Assembly: GCA_039566865.1 (NCBI GenBank)
Contig: CM076959.1
Location: forward strand, 7,857,501-7,921,500
Length of the DNA: 64,000 bases
From: Aurelia coerulea
Taxonomy: Eukaryota; Cnidaria; Scyphozoa; Semaeostomeae; Ulmaridae
Direction of reading: 5' to 3'
Under the pieces are notes generated by a model that had not been told where the DNA came from, ran no database searches, and saw only the letters and a program-made list of their open reading frames with translations. Below, piece by piece: positions 1 through 12,160 of this stretch (positions are counted from its first letter, which is position 1; every line of letters starts with the position of its first letter). Position numbers and translations under genes: made by a program.

Positions 1-1254
1 TCTAAGACACATGAAACATTTCCTTGTCTAAGATAAACTCCCTTTAAAAAACTCCCTTGAAAAGATCAGAACAAATAAGATCTATAGCATCAAACACTCC
101 TATGGTTGCACTATGTTTTGGTAAAATCTTGAATTTGCTTAAGGATTTTTGATCATTTTCATCTTTATCTACGGTGGTATCTGCGTGCACTTTCACCAGA
201 CTGAATGCTATAAACTTGGCAGTGGGACATTCCTTTACAAGCCAGTGCTACAACATTAGTCATAGATACCTTGAGCATGCGCAATCGCCGAGTTTTTCCA
301 TTCTGATATCGTTTGATCTGTGACTCGAAAGTTAAGATCACCTGTCTTCCTGTGAAATTCCTCTCTCAATGACTTCAACTTTGTCTTGACCTAAAATTTA
401 AGTAGACCATTTTGCTGAACATTTGAGCCTGATTAAATTATTCTTAAGGCAGTACTGGCTTGCGTGAACTTGGCCGGAAATGAACAAAGAGATCCAAAGT
501 ATAAATATCTATCGTCGTTAAAGGCAATCTCTCTCATTCATAATTGGCTGAAGATTGTATAAGGGGATTAAAGATTTGTATGGGAGGATTAACGGAAAAG
601 AATTGGAGCAGAGATCATTTCGAATTGAGCTGAATTGTTATCATGCGAAAAATTCACAGAGTCTAGGCTCTAGCTCCTCTCCTTTGTCTAAGCTTTGTTC
701 TCTACAACAATCACCTGCGTGACAGAGCTCTTTTAAGCTGGATATATAGTTATCATTGGCTGTGAAGAGAAGGTGATGGGCGCTGTATGCAATTAATTCA
801 CAAGAGTACTGACAGGAGTGCATGTCCAGGTAGCTCAGTTAGTACACGAAAGCAGATTCCAATTTCACTTTGGTTGCTTCATTTGCTTCTATTTCCCTTC
901 AAACCTTGACACTCCCTAATCCATGTAATAGGGGACCATTTTTAGCTCAAAAGAAAATAGTGCTTTGTTATGTTCTGGCCAATCAAATAAGTGGTGCAGC
1001 CTCTTGATGCTTTATAAGTTAGACCGTATCTTCATTCTGATTTGCAATTATGTACCTTTCATCTCTAAACACCCCCTTCATTGGAAACATAACTTCCTAA
1101 AACAACCAACCGATCATATTCCTAAATGACTGTTGCAATTGAAAAGTGAAGCATGAGCAGTTACATTGAAATTTTAAGCGCACAACTGCTTTGAATGAAA
1201 CTATCAAACGCCTTCATCTAAATTCGCTACTACATTGGTCATATAAAAACCTAC
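1..1254. other. No supported gene; downstream flank of the KDZ-like gene
   Basis: The last convincing exon of the minus-strand KDZ-like gene ends at 1255 with a good donor, so further 3' exons should lie here or beyond the window edge. No reading frame with matching phase and a family motif was found. A weak minus-strand frame around 640-920 is interrupted by stops and is not claimed. Confidence 0.4.
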
Positions 1255-1346
1255 CACGGTCAAACGCTTCTGAAGAAGTTCTGCAAAGTTATTTATTTTT
1301 CTTCTGTTCCAGAACATTGCGAATTCTGTAATGGATTCTTCACGAT
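1255..1346 (-). CDS. KDZ-like gene, exon 11
   Basis: Acceptor CTATAG|ATCGTG and donor CCGTG|GTAGGT enclose 92 nt reading REESITEFAMFWNRRKINNF. The charged helical character and the W-N pair suit the C-terminal helical part of KDZ proteins. The phase fits exon 10. Confidence 0.55.
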
Positions 1347-1568
1347 CTATAGGAACAATCATAAGCTAAAATAACTATTATTATTTTTGACAGCACAATT
1401 TAATTTTTACTAACCTCGTTGATGTTAATGAAAACTGCAGCGTTTTTAAGCCTGTATTTCAGTGAGAATGTGCACAGTTATGTTGGAAAATATCTATCTG
1501 AGAAGAAGAACATGGCTAACGAATTTTAAGAGATGCACAATTTAAATTTATCAATACAGTAAACTCAC

Positions 1569-1686
1569 ATTCAGGTCTCATATGCTTTGTTGTAACCCCT
1601 GTTCTTGAAAGGTAGCTAAATATCTGTTCATCTTCCTCGCCAACCGTGTAGCCACTGCCTTCTTTCCACATTCCACCGTACAGTAC
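1569..1686 (-). CDS. KDZ-like gene, exon 10: GMWKEGSG..GE..E block
   Basis: Follows SCE directly with VLYGGMWKEGSGYTVGEEDE, then QIFSYLSRTGVTTKHM. This is the conserved downstream KDZ motif (R-x-x-G-x-G-x-x-x-GE-x-x-E). Boundaries are TTGAAG|GTACTG and GAAT|GTGAGT. Confidence 0.7.
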
Positions 1687-2327
1687 CTTCAAAATAATAT
1701 GTTGTTTTAAATCTTATAGAATAATTAGATTGGTACCTACCAGGTACACAATGCAAATCAAGCCATGTTCAAAATGCCAATCCTAAAAATGCGTGCCCCA
1801 GCTGACACCGAGGTTGTCTGCATTTCTTGCAGAATTTCAAAAGAATTGGGATTCAAGAGAAATAGTGATGCACACTTTCAAAAACATAAAGAAAAATTAA
1901 ATTGTCCAAAATCTGATGCTGTCTCAAAGTTTTTTGTCTAAAAGTTTTAAGTTCTTAGGAAACATAAAACAATTCACTCAAATGTTCCCGTCAATGTGAT
2001 GATGATCATGCACGTAACTTGATGTTTACGATAGAATTGATTGGTTCTTGTTATGATGAAGTTTCTACAGGGGCTGTACCCAAGACATGGCGAAATTCTG
2101 TTTGTCCGATATCTCTTTATTTATGAGAAACGTATTATTCATTATCAGCCATTGCTATTTTACTTTCATTAATTGCACTTCAAAATGTCACCACTATGGT
2201 CTTACGAGTTTCTTGGTTGGCTTCTTATTTTCTATGCGGCACAAGGATTATGATGCAGTTGCTACAATTAATATGAAAACGTGATTTGACCAAAAACAGA
2301 TTTTATTTAGGGCAGACGAAAATTATA

Positions 2328-2440
2328 CCTACTCTAAAACATAAATCTCAATGAAAGATTATCTCTACCTAATAAATCTACCTAATAAATCTAGATAAAT
2401 CTACTACCTACTCTAAAACATAAATCTCAATGAAAGATTG
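2328..2440. repeat. Direct duplication of about 35 bp
   Basis: The segment beginning CCTACTCTAAAACATAAATC occurs at about 2328 and again at about 2405, separated by short CTAAATAAATCTA-type repeats. It looks like a local tandem slip in an intron. Confidence 0.6.
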
Positions 2441-2597
2441 CATTTGGAATATTTTTCTGGAAGCGCACAATACATAGCAGATAATATTCAAATGATTGAG
2501 CATCACAAATACAAACAACCGCTTCAAACTTCCCATGCTGTGAATTTCTGCAATCGTATCTTAATTTTCCTCATTTGTTCAATACTTAATACATCTA

Positions 2598-3130
2598 TAC
2601 CAGGTGAGCCAGAAAAAAGTTCCCACTTTCGAAAATTCGTAGCACCACATGTACTTCAATTGTAGTTAAAAGCCAAAAGATCGAAGTTCTTTTGTGATTT
2701 TTCTCGTCTTGTTACAAGCACTGCAAATATAGGTGAATTCAACTTTACAAAGATTTCATTGTTGCAAAATGAGCGAAAAGGGCCTAAAACACTTGATCAA
2801 ATCGTTAGGACTCTCCTCACACAGAACAATGCGCACGACCGTCTCACCTCTCTTAAGACATAGATTCTCAAACAGATACTAAAGATTTTCAATCCCATTG
2901 CATTTTCTTTATTGTTCTGAGCGAGGAGTCCTTTATGATTTGATAAAGTATTTATGCCTTTTTTAGTCATTTTGCAACCATCTTGTTTTTGTAAACTCAA
3001 ATTTACAAATTTTTCCAGTCATCATAAAAAGGCAAGAAAAATCACAAAAATACTTCGATCTTTTGGCTATCAAGCAAATCTAGATTCATTCCAATCCATC
3101 CAGTACTTTAATCATCTGGTTCACCATGTA
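2598..3130. mobile_element. Mariner-type miniature element (TA target)
   Basis: The ends are TA-CCAGGTGAGCCAGA and TCTGGTTCACCATG-TA. A second inverted block inside (AAGCCAAAAGATCGAAGT and its diverged complement near 3050) extends the terminal homology. There is no long frame. TA borders and GGTGAGCCAGA-like ends are usual for mariner derivatives. It lies in an intron of the KDZ-like gene. Confidence 0.65.
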
Positions 3131-3449
3131 TAGTAAGGTTAAGTTGAACATGATTGATTAATGTAAAATTACAATTAGTTCTAAAATCTATTTTGGTATG
3201 ATGCAAAAATGTTTGTGCGAAAGTTATTGTGTCCGAAATTCCCGAATATGCATCCGAAAGTTACTTGTCTGGAATTGTTTCTCTGACAGTTTTCCAATCC
3301 AAAAGGTTTTGATCTTTATGTAAACAAATGTTAAGGCAAATATTGAGATTTTGTGCAAATTACGTATAGCAGCTACTTCTAGTTTAAAAGAGGATTCCAA
3401 TAACAATGACTCAGGCATGGATGATTTTAAAACTACAAAGAAAACGAAC

Positions 3450-3776
3450 CTCACAAGATGGTGGATACCCCTTGATATGCATCATCCCAATAGCAGGTTT
3501 TTGTCGCACAGACAATTTGTTGTCTATCTTTGCCAGCCATTTCCAATACCTGCAGGCAACGTCACCAAAATAGAACTTGGCATTTGCTTTGTAGTTTTTC
3601 TGCAAAAAATAAGCATAGCCAAATATCTCTCCTCTGAACATGTTTACGGCCTTCTGAGCAACACAATGTCTGCAACTGACAAGTTCCAATCCAGTCTCAT
3701 CCCGTGTGCCGCCATTTTGAAAGGTGTTTCTGGCAGCTTGCCACCGTGATGAACCACACAAACTTTCATCGTCTTC
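3450..3776 (-). CDS. KDZ-like gene, exon 9: CRHC...RGE and DVACR block
   Basis: An open exon of 109 codons. It holds CGSSRWQAA, ETGLELVSCRHC, NMFRGEIFGYAYFLQ and GDVACRYWKWLAK, the KDZ catalytic-core order (TG...CRHG, RGE, YDIAC), and ends at GYPPSCE. It has no stops and clean GT..AG borders in phase 0. This is the strongest single exon for the family assignment. Confidence 0.75.
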
Positions 3777-4806
3777 CTGGAAGTAGAGGAGGTCCAATTG
3801 AGCAATAGGCTAACCAATACTAGATGTGCTGAAACATTGAAGGGGTCAAATGTAAAAATAGCTAAAGACTTCAAAATGAATTCTAAATAGCGGGAGGTAG
3901 AGCCAACAGTTCTGTCATTTCTTCAATCAAAAGAGGCATTTTCTCAATATATTTTTCAACTGAATTTTCTTTGAACGCTATAACGAGCAAATAACATAGA
4001 ATAGATAGAATGGAATAGGATAGAATGAAGATACTTGCACAGTTTGTGAAGAGAATAGTTAAAAAGTATGACTGTAATTAAGTTACTGTTGTACATTATG
4101 CATGCTGTTGGTAGTAACTAGAAATTAGTGCAGAACTTTGGTTTGCACCACAGGAGCATGTGCCAACTTACACCAAATAGATTATTGCTATTATCATCAT
4201 CACCATTATGAAAGAAATGTATTGCTTTGGCAAAACGTTTCGATAACAATCTTCTGCAGGTATCAAAAGTCGTAGATCATTATCATTTATTTTTATAATC
4301 ATTATCGATATTGTTGTTGAGGTTATCACGGCATGTCATGCTAATGCTGGATAAAAAGCAAAGTATAAAGCAATATCGCATGACCTCAGGCATTCCAAAT
4401 CTGCTTATTGACTCTCTCTGATCTCAACAGACAAGTTGTTTACTATGACCTGAAATGAATGACTACAGTAAAATTGTAGGCATCAGTGTACATGCATTTC
4501 CTATATATAAAAAGGACTATCCAATTTTCCAGAATTTATCAAGCAACTGCTAACTTTGATTAGAATTAACTTGTTAAATGCATTCCAAGCTGTGAGTCCA
4601 TTGCACATGTGAACCCTACTTACTCCACTATTTTGCTTGAATCTTGTGTTTAATAGAATATCTGGAAAATTGCAATAGAAAACGCAAAAACCAAATTTCT
4701 GTAACGAAAATCAGCGGCATAAACATTGCTGTGGAATCATAAACATTTCTAATCAGGACCCCTTAAAACCTTTTACAGAAGAAAGCATATTAATAAAAAT
4801 GCATAC

Positions 4807-4909
4807 CTAGTATTTTGATCTTGAACCTCTGTATACTTCTTTAATCAAATTATTAACAAGTTCATTGTTGCAAATAAATTTTTCCTTGTAGTATGACTGT
4901 CGCATTCTC
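4807..4909 (-). pseudogene. KDZ-like gene, exon 8 (ends in a stop)
   Basis: Acceptor TTTCAG|GAGAAT, frame RMRQSYYKEKFICNNELV..., donor CTAG|GTATGC. The final in-frame codon is TAG, probably from CAG. The length of 103 nt brings phase 2 back to 0, matching exon 9. Confidence 0.55.
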
Positions 4910-5099
4910 CTGAAAGTAGTGCAAAAATCTTTCTAAAATGAATACCATCTGACACAAAATCATACACACAGTACTTTCTCTCATAGTGAGGCATCACTTT
5001 TGCAAAAAACCCAAATGAACAGTAAACACGCTGATTGTGCGTAAAGGAGAGTGTGGCAATCAATGGCTGTAATTCCTGCTTCATAATATTTGATTTTAC

Positions 5100-5278
5100 C
5101 TGCCAGCAGTTTTATAGCGATAAGTCTTCATGTTTCCATCGAACATAGCTGCATGTTGACTGATGTGACACGAGGGGCAAGAAAAGGGATCAATCTTTCT
5201 GATTGCATTGAGCTCATACTGCAAATATTTGTATTCTTTAAACGCTTGTGAAAAAGCTATTTTTTGGATGTAGGCAAC
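5100..5278 (-). CDS. KDZ-like gene, exon 7: CPSC...DGN block
   Basis: Reads VAYIQKIAFSQAFKEYKY, then CPSCHISQHAAMFDGNMKTY. The cysteine pair and FDGN (first catalytic acidic region in the family) are conserved. Boundaries are CAACAG|GTTGCC and GGCAG|GTAAAA; it leaves phase 2. Confidence 0.7.
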
Positions 5279-5893
5279 CTGTTGAACAAAACATGTTACC
5301 CATCAGATTATGCAAAATATACAAGGTGAACTGACATAATGATCCAACTCAAATAAAAACTTATCCCAGGTAATGAATTACAAGAAATATTTAACAAACT
5401 GTTAGAGCGCATTTAGCAAAAAGCACAGTTCAGACACTGCCACTTGGTAGCTAGGAAATACATTTCTGAAGCTGAAATTAGATTTGAGTTTTTTATGAAT
5501 AGGATTGATTGGCTTTATCACCTTTGAGCAAAAAGGAAATTTGTTACAACAAAACATAAAATACATGTTTGAGCATATCGATATAATTCCTTTATCAAAA
5601 CAATTCAAAGACCTCCGTAAATGTGTTCATTCTTGATGTTCTTGAGGTTGTCTGTCAATTTTCGTAAAAGATCGCTTATCAAAAACTTTGATCAATGGTT
5701 AAAAACTGTGTTCATGAACAAGGGGTTGGGCACGAGTAAAAAAACAATTGAAATGGGTGAATTTGTGCAAGTGCTTAGGGGAGAAAGAGTGCGTGGGTTG
5801 TCCTTTGTTCTTTTTACAGATGGATGTGCTATATATCCATCTATATTACCTTTAGCAACAAGGTGTATGCTCATACAGATGCAAAATACTAAC

Positions 5894-6135
5894 TCGTCCA
5901 TTTGCTGCTGATATATCTTGCAAGCTTTGGATGAACCCATGCTCTGAAGACCCTGGCATCCATAAATGATAACTATTCCAACACTGAAACAGATCTTCGT
6001 CAAAAAGGTATGTCACTGTATCAACAGTGCCAGGCTAATAACGTGAAGTTATAATTCCACTGATATCTTTAAAAGGATCTTTTGTTATTCCACAGTTTAA
6101 ACATTCAATTGTGACTTTGAATAGATCGAATCGAC
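5894..6135 (-). pseudogene. KDZ-like gene, exon 6 (contains a stop)
   Basis: Reads GRFDLFKVTIECLNCG, then SGIITSRY, a TAG at 6035-6037, then PGTVDTVTYLFDEDLFQCW and PGSSEHGFIQSLQDIS. Relatives have a tryptophan before PG at this point, so the stop looks like a TGG-to-TAG change. Boundaries are TTTCAG|GTCGAT and GGACGA|GTTAGT. It is 242 nt, and the phase fits both neighbours. Confidence 0.65.
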
Positions 6136-6639
6136 CTGAAATGTGGATGGAATGACAATTGTGAGCATATTTGGAATAGAAAAAAGCTATCTACTTTGTT
6201 TTAAATTTCTATAACAACATCAGCAATACTACTGAAAATATTAAATATATCAAACAGCCACATTGATGCTGCAAGGGTGTCATAATTCAGCCAAAAAATT
6301 GGCAAATAGCATTGGTCCTAAAATCCATAAACTATTTTTTATATGGTCTTTGGGTGTTGGCAGAAGATTACCATATCATAAATAAGTAGCATTGAGAAAT
6401 GTGAAAGCCAGCCTCTATACAGGGGCAGAAAACATGGTTGATTAATCATGTTGATAAAACTTTCATGGATTTCAAAACAATGGATTTGCATCTTTGAAAG
6501 TATATGAATTGGCATCTTTAAAACATGAAGTTGGTAAAACCTTGCAACTACAGTATGAAGGAGTCCACTAATTGCAGCTTTGGTGTCTGTGATATAGACC
6601 ACTTTAATCACAATTATCAAAATTGCAATCAAAAGTTAC

Positions 6640-6693
6640 CTGAAGTTGTAACCACAATGCATTTCTGGTTGCTGTTAACTTTTGCCCATTGCC
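6640..6693 (-). CDS. KDZ-like gene, exon 5
   Basis: A 54-nt exon between TATAG|GGCAAT and TTCAG|GTAACT, reading QWAKVNSNQKCIVVTTS. The RCIVVTTSGRFDF-type motif of KDZ proteins spans this exon and the next. Phase 1 in and out. Confidence 0.65.
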
Positions 6694-7598
6694 CTATACT
6701 GCAGCAATTGTTACAGCTGGATGGTAATGATAACATTGGGTAACGAACTAAAAGTAAAATTAGGAAAAGAAACTCAAGTTTTTGCAAGTAAGAGATTTAT
6801 CCGTTTTTGGCAGGGCAGTCTTTTACTACCTATTGATATGTCAGCTTACATTACGTTTGTACAAGATTTACACCAAGGGAGTGAATAAAAAGTTGCAGGT
6901 GTTGAGTTTGTGCTTCTAATACAGTTCATGGCTTTCAAACAATGACAAGAATGCTCAACGATTTTTAGGACGTCCCAACATTGTCCAGAACTTTAATATT
7001 TTCAGAAGAATTCTTCAGAGGTATGAAAAAATAAAAAAGTTTCAGAAGAATTTGTAGGTAATGAAGAAATTTCTCAAGAATTTTGGGAATTCTCAAGGAT
7101 TATCAGGCAAAAATTGGTAAGGGCACAAAGTCTGCAACGTAGGGGTGGGGATGGGGGCATAAATTCAAAAAGAAGTTTGTTCTTCTTCAGATGAAACAAG
7201 GAAAATGTATACGGTATAGACCTTGCACACATCTGGTTTGCATTTCTTGCAAATTCTAAATAATTCTTGAGAAATATCATGTGCTTCATGAGAATTCTTT
7301 TTGAAAAATTTACATTCTTTCAGACAACCAAATAATTAGTATCACAATGTGAAGAATTCTTGAAAAGTTTGAGAATCTTAAAAATATAATCTATTGTATT
7401 TGACAACTTTGACACCTACTGTGTCATTGTGTGGTGGGAGAAACAATGTATTTGTGGGCGTTTCTTCAGGCTAATTATGGCAGCTTGTCGATATAGCTAT
7501 GTCTATTCCCTTTAATGTGGGTAAGGCATGTACTGTCTACATCTATCCCACAACAAAGCATCAAATATATTCAATGAAAATCCAGTAAAACTGCATAC

Positions 7599-7764
7599 TA
7601 TAATCAATGATTTTCATGTCTTCTGTAAATCCTTGACATGGTGTCAAATTATGCAGCTGGTTATCGGCATATAGTTGCCTATCATGTAGAGGACTGGACG
7701 AATGGATGATGTCATCACATATGCAGCATAAATGCATGTATCTCCGGCACTGCCTGCAAACTAT
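7599..7764 (-). pseudogene. KDZ-like gene, exon 4, second part: cysteine cluster
   Basis: The frame carries the diagnostic CxxC...CxxC-DD..H...PLHDR arrangement (CRQCRRYMHLCCICDD, then SSSPLHDRQLY), typical of the zinc-binding region before the KDZ catalytic domain. It ends at a donor (TATA|GTATGC), phase 1. The upstream edge abuts the foldback element. Confidence 0.65.
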
Positions 7765-10700
7765 GGCTATCTGTAAAACATGGAGTGTGGAATGATGGAA
7801 TGGAATGGAATAATGGAATGGAATGATGGAATGGAATGATGGAATGGAATGGTATAGATGGAATGGTAGATATGGAATAGCCAAACTACTGGTCGCTTTG
7901 GAAAAAAAATTACACCAATGTGTTCCTCAAGATCTTCTTAGTTTATTTTACATATGTTTTCTTGAAAGTCTCATGAAATTCCCTTAAATTTCGACTGAAA
8001 CAACTAGCAAGATAACAGACTGTGTGGGCAGACATCAGTTAAGTCTTTTAATTGATGTGAGTTGTAGGGAAAAAATCTGTAAAACATGGAGTGATGGAAT
8101 GGAATGGTCGACATGGAATAGCCAAACTATTGGTCGGTTTTGAAAAAAAATTACACCAATGTGTTCCTCTCGATCTCTTCAGTTCATTTTGAGCATATTT
8201 TCTTGAAAATATGCTGGAATTCCTTCAGATTTCAACTGAAACAAAATTGGATCTATGCTAGGCTCGCGTGAACACAGCTGTGGAATGTTGAGAAGTGACA
8301 GGGATCAATGACAGTTTTAATCCTTATCCTGTAATGGCGCCAAGATCATTTTTATTATAAACGGGGGTTCGTAAGAAACTTTAGACAACAGCAAATTGAG
8401 TTATTGCTGCCCTCATGCACTCACTCACTATTGTTTGAAAACAATGCTCAGTTGTTCATCATTTGCACAGTTCGTGGTATTGTTTAGATTTCATTTCGCG
8501 TTGTGCAACTGTGAACTGAACTGCGTCGATTTTTATAAGCTATGCTTCACCACGTTGTGACTTTCGTCGGAGAATCCATAGTTTTATGCTGCTGGCATAT
8601 TTTGTCTTATCGGGTACCATTTTATTTTCAGAATTGTTAGGCATTAGTGGTAATTTTGTCTGTGCTGCAGGCTTCACCATGGTGGGCTTTGCTTTGCATA
8701 CAGTCAAGCACGAGTGTGCTCCAAGAAAACTGTCTTGCAGAATTTCAGTAGCTGACGAAGCCAGATTTCATTTCCTCCGGGCTTGCTACTTGATAGAGGG
8801 AATGTTTGGGTTTTACGGTCACGGGGTTTCACCATATTTTGTAATCTTGCACGCTATGTTTCGGTTTGATGTAAAATATCGCAAAATTTTTTGCATTTTA
8901 AATTTTGAGCGGTTTTACGGTTTTGGGACCCCCAAACATCCCTGTTGGTACTGTCAGAAAAATCACCAAATTCACATCAACAATCATGTGAAAGAAATCT
9001 ACAAAAGTAACAAAGTTGTATGTGGTAGAAATGTTCGGTCACTGATCTGTACCTTCAGAGCTTTGGCTATGGGAGGTGAGCTTCTTTGACAGTTCGAAAT
9101 ATTTGCTTGAAAGAAGGTAAAAAATGCGTTGTAATAGTGACCATGCTAAAAAGGAAATAGTCCCCCAAATGCTGTACCAGTCCCCCCAAGAGGTTCAAAC
9201 AATTAGATTTTGCGTTTTTAAGTTTTTATGGCAAGGAGTCACTAAAATTTACTAAAGGCTGGCACCATCGATGTGTTGACTTTTCCAGACACTTCTCACG
9301 CCATCCCCATGTGCAGAGATTCAATTGAAATTAGACGGGAAGTCAGAACATTATGATTCACAGCTGGTTTGATTCCGGAAGAAATTCTCAACAATAATAC
9401 ACTCATTTTTATAATAAAAGTGGTTCAAGTGGCTCTAGCCATATCGGATATCAGAATTTCCTGTTATTTTTGTCAAAGGTTTATAGATCCTGAGATTCCC
9501 TTTAAAAAACTAAACTATGAATTAAAAATACGAAACTTTTGTAATTTACCGTTATAATGTTCTCGCTGTAATATTCTATCGTAGCTTGTTATATATAATG
9601 TTCTCCGGTGACTCAAAATATGTTTTAACTACACTCATTTTTTTATAAGAAACTAAGGTCCGGGGCTGGTAGGCAGTTTCTTAAATTATTGGGCTATTTT
9701 CCTACCAAAAGTTTCTTACGTGTTTCTTATATTTTTAATGCCAGGAGTGTAGAGTTGATCTCGTTTTGTCTAAAGGGTTCCCAAAGTACTTAGTAAGGTC
9801 TCAAAACAAGTCAATAACATAATTCGCATGTCAAAATAATGTCCAAACAGTTGCTATAACTGTATACAGTGTCAAAGCCATTTTTGACTGCGACAGGAAA
9901 ATTAAAACTGTAAATTACAAAAGTTTCTTAGCTTTTTAAATCCTTAATTTTGGTAGGGTTGTTTCTTAACTTTCGTTAAAAAATTGGGTCAGTCACCCTA
10001 CCGTTTCTTATAAGCGGTTTCTCTTATAAGCGGTTTCTTACAAAAAAAAAATGAGTGTATTTTTAAATTGTCTTGAGTGCAAATCACTTTATTACTAGTT
10101 TGAAATCTTATTACAAAGTGATTTAAGAGCTCTTCGAACAAAAATAAATCATTCCAGAATGGAAATTAAAACTCATTCAGAGACTTTAGGTAGCAAAAGT
10201 ATCCTAACATTTAAGAGACTGTCTGGCAATCTTTGACCTTAGTTCTTAAAAAAATTAGTTTAGACGTACTTTTCTTGCAATTTCTTATTTTTGGGAAGTC
10301 CAGACATGACAAAGATTCTGGGGACTGAGGTTGAAGAAAAGTTCTTTTTTAGCTCCCTAGCTCCCCTCTCTAATAAACCCCTCCCTCTCTGGTAAGCCTC
10401 TCCCTTCTAAGCTAAATGTTCTAAAGAAGCCCCACTCTTCATCCTCCTTCATTTGTATTAAAAAGGATGCCAAAATTTCAGTTTATTTAGCTAAAAAAGT
10501 GTGCAGGTTATTTTTGATACTGCTTTGATAAATATGTCGAATTTGTTCATTTGACTAGGTAATATTGTATGTCATTCCTCAAAATAGGGGATAAAAGAGC
10601 TAAGATGCTTTCATTTATATCCTTTTCATTTGAGAATAAACCCCCTCTCTAGCTGACAAGCACCCTCTCTCTTAAGGCCCCCTCTGGAGTCTCCAAGATT

Positions 10701-11887
10701 GAGTAATAGGCACTTGGGGCTCAAAATAGCCGGTGTTCCAGACCATTACGAGAATATAATTTATTTTTCTGGAGTCTGGAACACAGGCTAGCTCAAAAAA
10801 GCTTCTTGCTACTAAGAGTTTCTTGGAGTCTATCAAATTTGCACTATTTTTCAGAATCATTCTGTTTTTCAAACAGGGCGTCCAACGTTACCAGTAAGAT
10901 AAAACAATCTGTCAGTGGTACAATCTGCGTAAAAGTTATCCATTTTCATAGCATTTTGAAGGCAGTGTTCATGCTCTAAATGACAATCGTGTATGTAAAA
11001 CCCACTATGGTGAAGCATGCTGCACAGGCAAAATATGCTAGCAGCGTAAAACTATGGATTCTTCGACGAAAGTCACAACGTGGTGAAGCATAGCTTTTAA
11101 AAATCGACGCAGTTCAGTTCACAGTTGCACAACGCGAAATGAAATCTAAACAATACCACAAACTGTGCAAATGATGAACAACTGGGCATTGTTTTCAAAC
11201 AATAGTGAGTGAGTGCATGAGGGCAGCAATAACTCAATTTGCTGTTGTCTAAAGTTTCTTACGAACCCCCGTTTATGATAAAAATGATCTTGGCGCCATT
11301 ACAGGATAAGGATTAAAACTGTCATTGATCCCTGTCACTTCTCAACATTCCACAGCTGTGTTCACGCGAGCCTAGCATAGATCCAATTTTGTATCAGTTG
11401 AAATCTGAAGGAATTCCAGCATATTTTCAAGAAAAATATGCGCAAAATGAACTGAAGAGATCGAGAGGAACACATTGGTGTAATTTTTTTTCAAAACCGA
11501 CCAATAGTTTGGCTATTCCATGTCGACCATTCCATTCCATTCCATCACTCCATGTTTTACAGATTTTTTCCCTACAACTCACATCAATTAAACGACTTAA
11601 CTGATGTCTGCCCACACAGTCTGTTATCTTGGTAGTTGTTTCAGTCGAAATTTAAGGGAATTTCATGAGACTTTCAAGAAAACATATGTAAAATAAACTA
11701 AGAAGATCTTGAGGAACACATTGGTGTAATTTTTTTTCCAAAGCGACCGGTAGTTTGGCTATTCCATATCTACCATTCCATCTATACCATTCCATTCCAT
11801 TCCATCATTCCATTCCATCATTCCATTCCATTATTCCATTCCATCATTCCATTCCATCATTCCACACTCCATGTTTTACAGATAGCC
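7765..11887. mobile_element. Foldback-like element with arms of about 0.9 kb
   Basis: The ends GGCTATCTGTAAAACATGG and the exact complement at 11887 open arms that reach about 8705 and 10985. Each arm carries two diverged copies of a unit of about 300 bp and runs of TGGAATGGAA-type repeats, the tandem-in-arm structure of foldback elements. The left arm has 55 bp that the right arm lacks, flanked by TTTTGTC. The loop holds a 167-codon frame (8586-9089) without recognised domain and a TTTCTTA-family element. No target duplication is evident. It splits exon 4 of the KDZ-like gene. Confidence 0.75.
9630..10059. mobile_element. TTTCTTA-family miniature element nested in the foldback loop
   Basis: Ends CACTCATTTTTTTATAAGAA and its complement lie between TA dinucleotides. 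The interior has several TTTCTTA/TAAGAAA words and a GGTAGGCAGTTTCTTAAAT segment. Close relatives lie at 14604-14997 and 50051-50450. Confidence 0.75.
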
Positions 11888-12160
11888 TGCTTTGCAGTTG
11901 TTGATTCAATGTCATCAATAAGTGGGTTGCAGCTTTGAAGAATTGTGTGTAAATCTATTGGATAATTAAAAAGGACAAATTTATTACCTAGAGCAACAAC
12001 ACCTCTGTTATTACTATTAAGTTATGAAATAAAGATTCTAGCAACATCAAGTTCCAAGTTTTTAAAAAGCTTAAAACTTAACGCTGCTGGAATCTCTTGC
12101 ATAACTTTTGGACAGTCTGAATATAACTGATAAATATTGTTTGGCATACATAAACCCTTG
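11888..12160 (-). pseudogene. KDZ-like gene, exon 4, first part (contains a stop)
   Basis: Starts at an acceptor preceded by a pyrimidine tract (GAACAG|CAAGGG). The frame includes CPKVMQEIPAALSF, then a TAA at 12019-12021, then NKFVLFNYPIDLHTIL and a short acidic stretch. Order and spacing suit the region in front of the KDZ cysteine cluster. The frame ends in the terminal repeat of the foldback element. An alternative acceptor at about 12254 is possible. Confidence 0.55.

Noticed and set aside
641..823. Minus-strand frame as a 3' exon of the KDZ-like gene
   Set aside because: No acceptor gives the required phase without meeting a stop, and no family motif is present.
826..880. tRNA-like start (GGTAGCTCAGTTAGTA)
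   Set aside because: It resembles a tRNA A box, but no B box (GGTTCGANNCC) follows at the right distance and no cloverleaf can be drawn.
8586..9089. 167-codon frame
   Set aside because: It lies in the loop and arm of a foldback element, crosses the edge of the inverted arm and shows no domain, so it is not supported as a gene.
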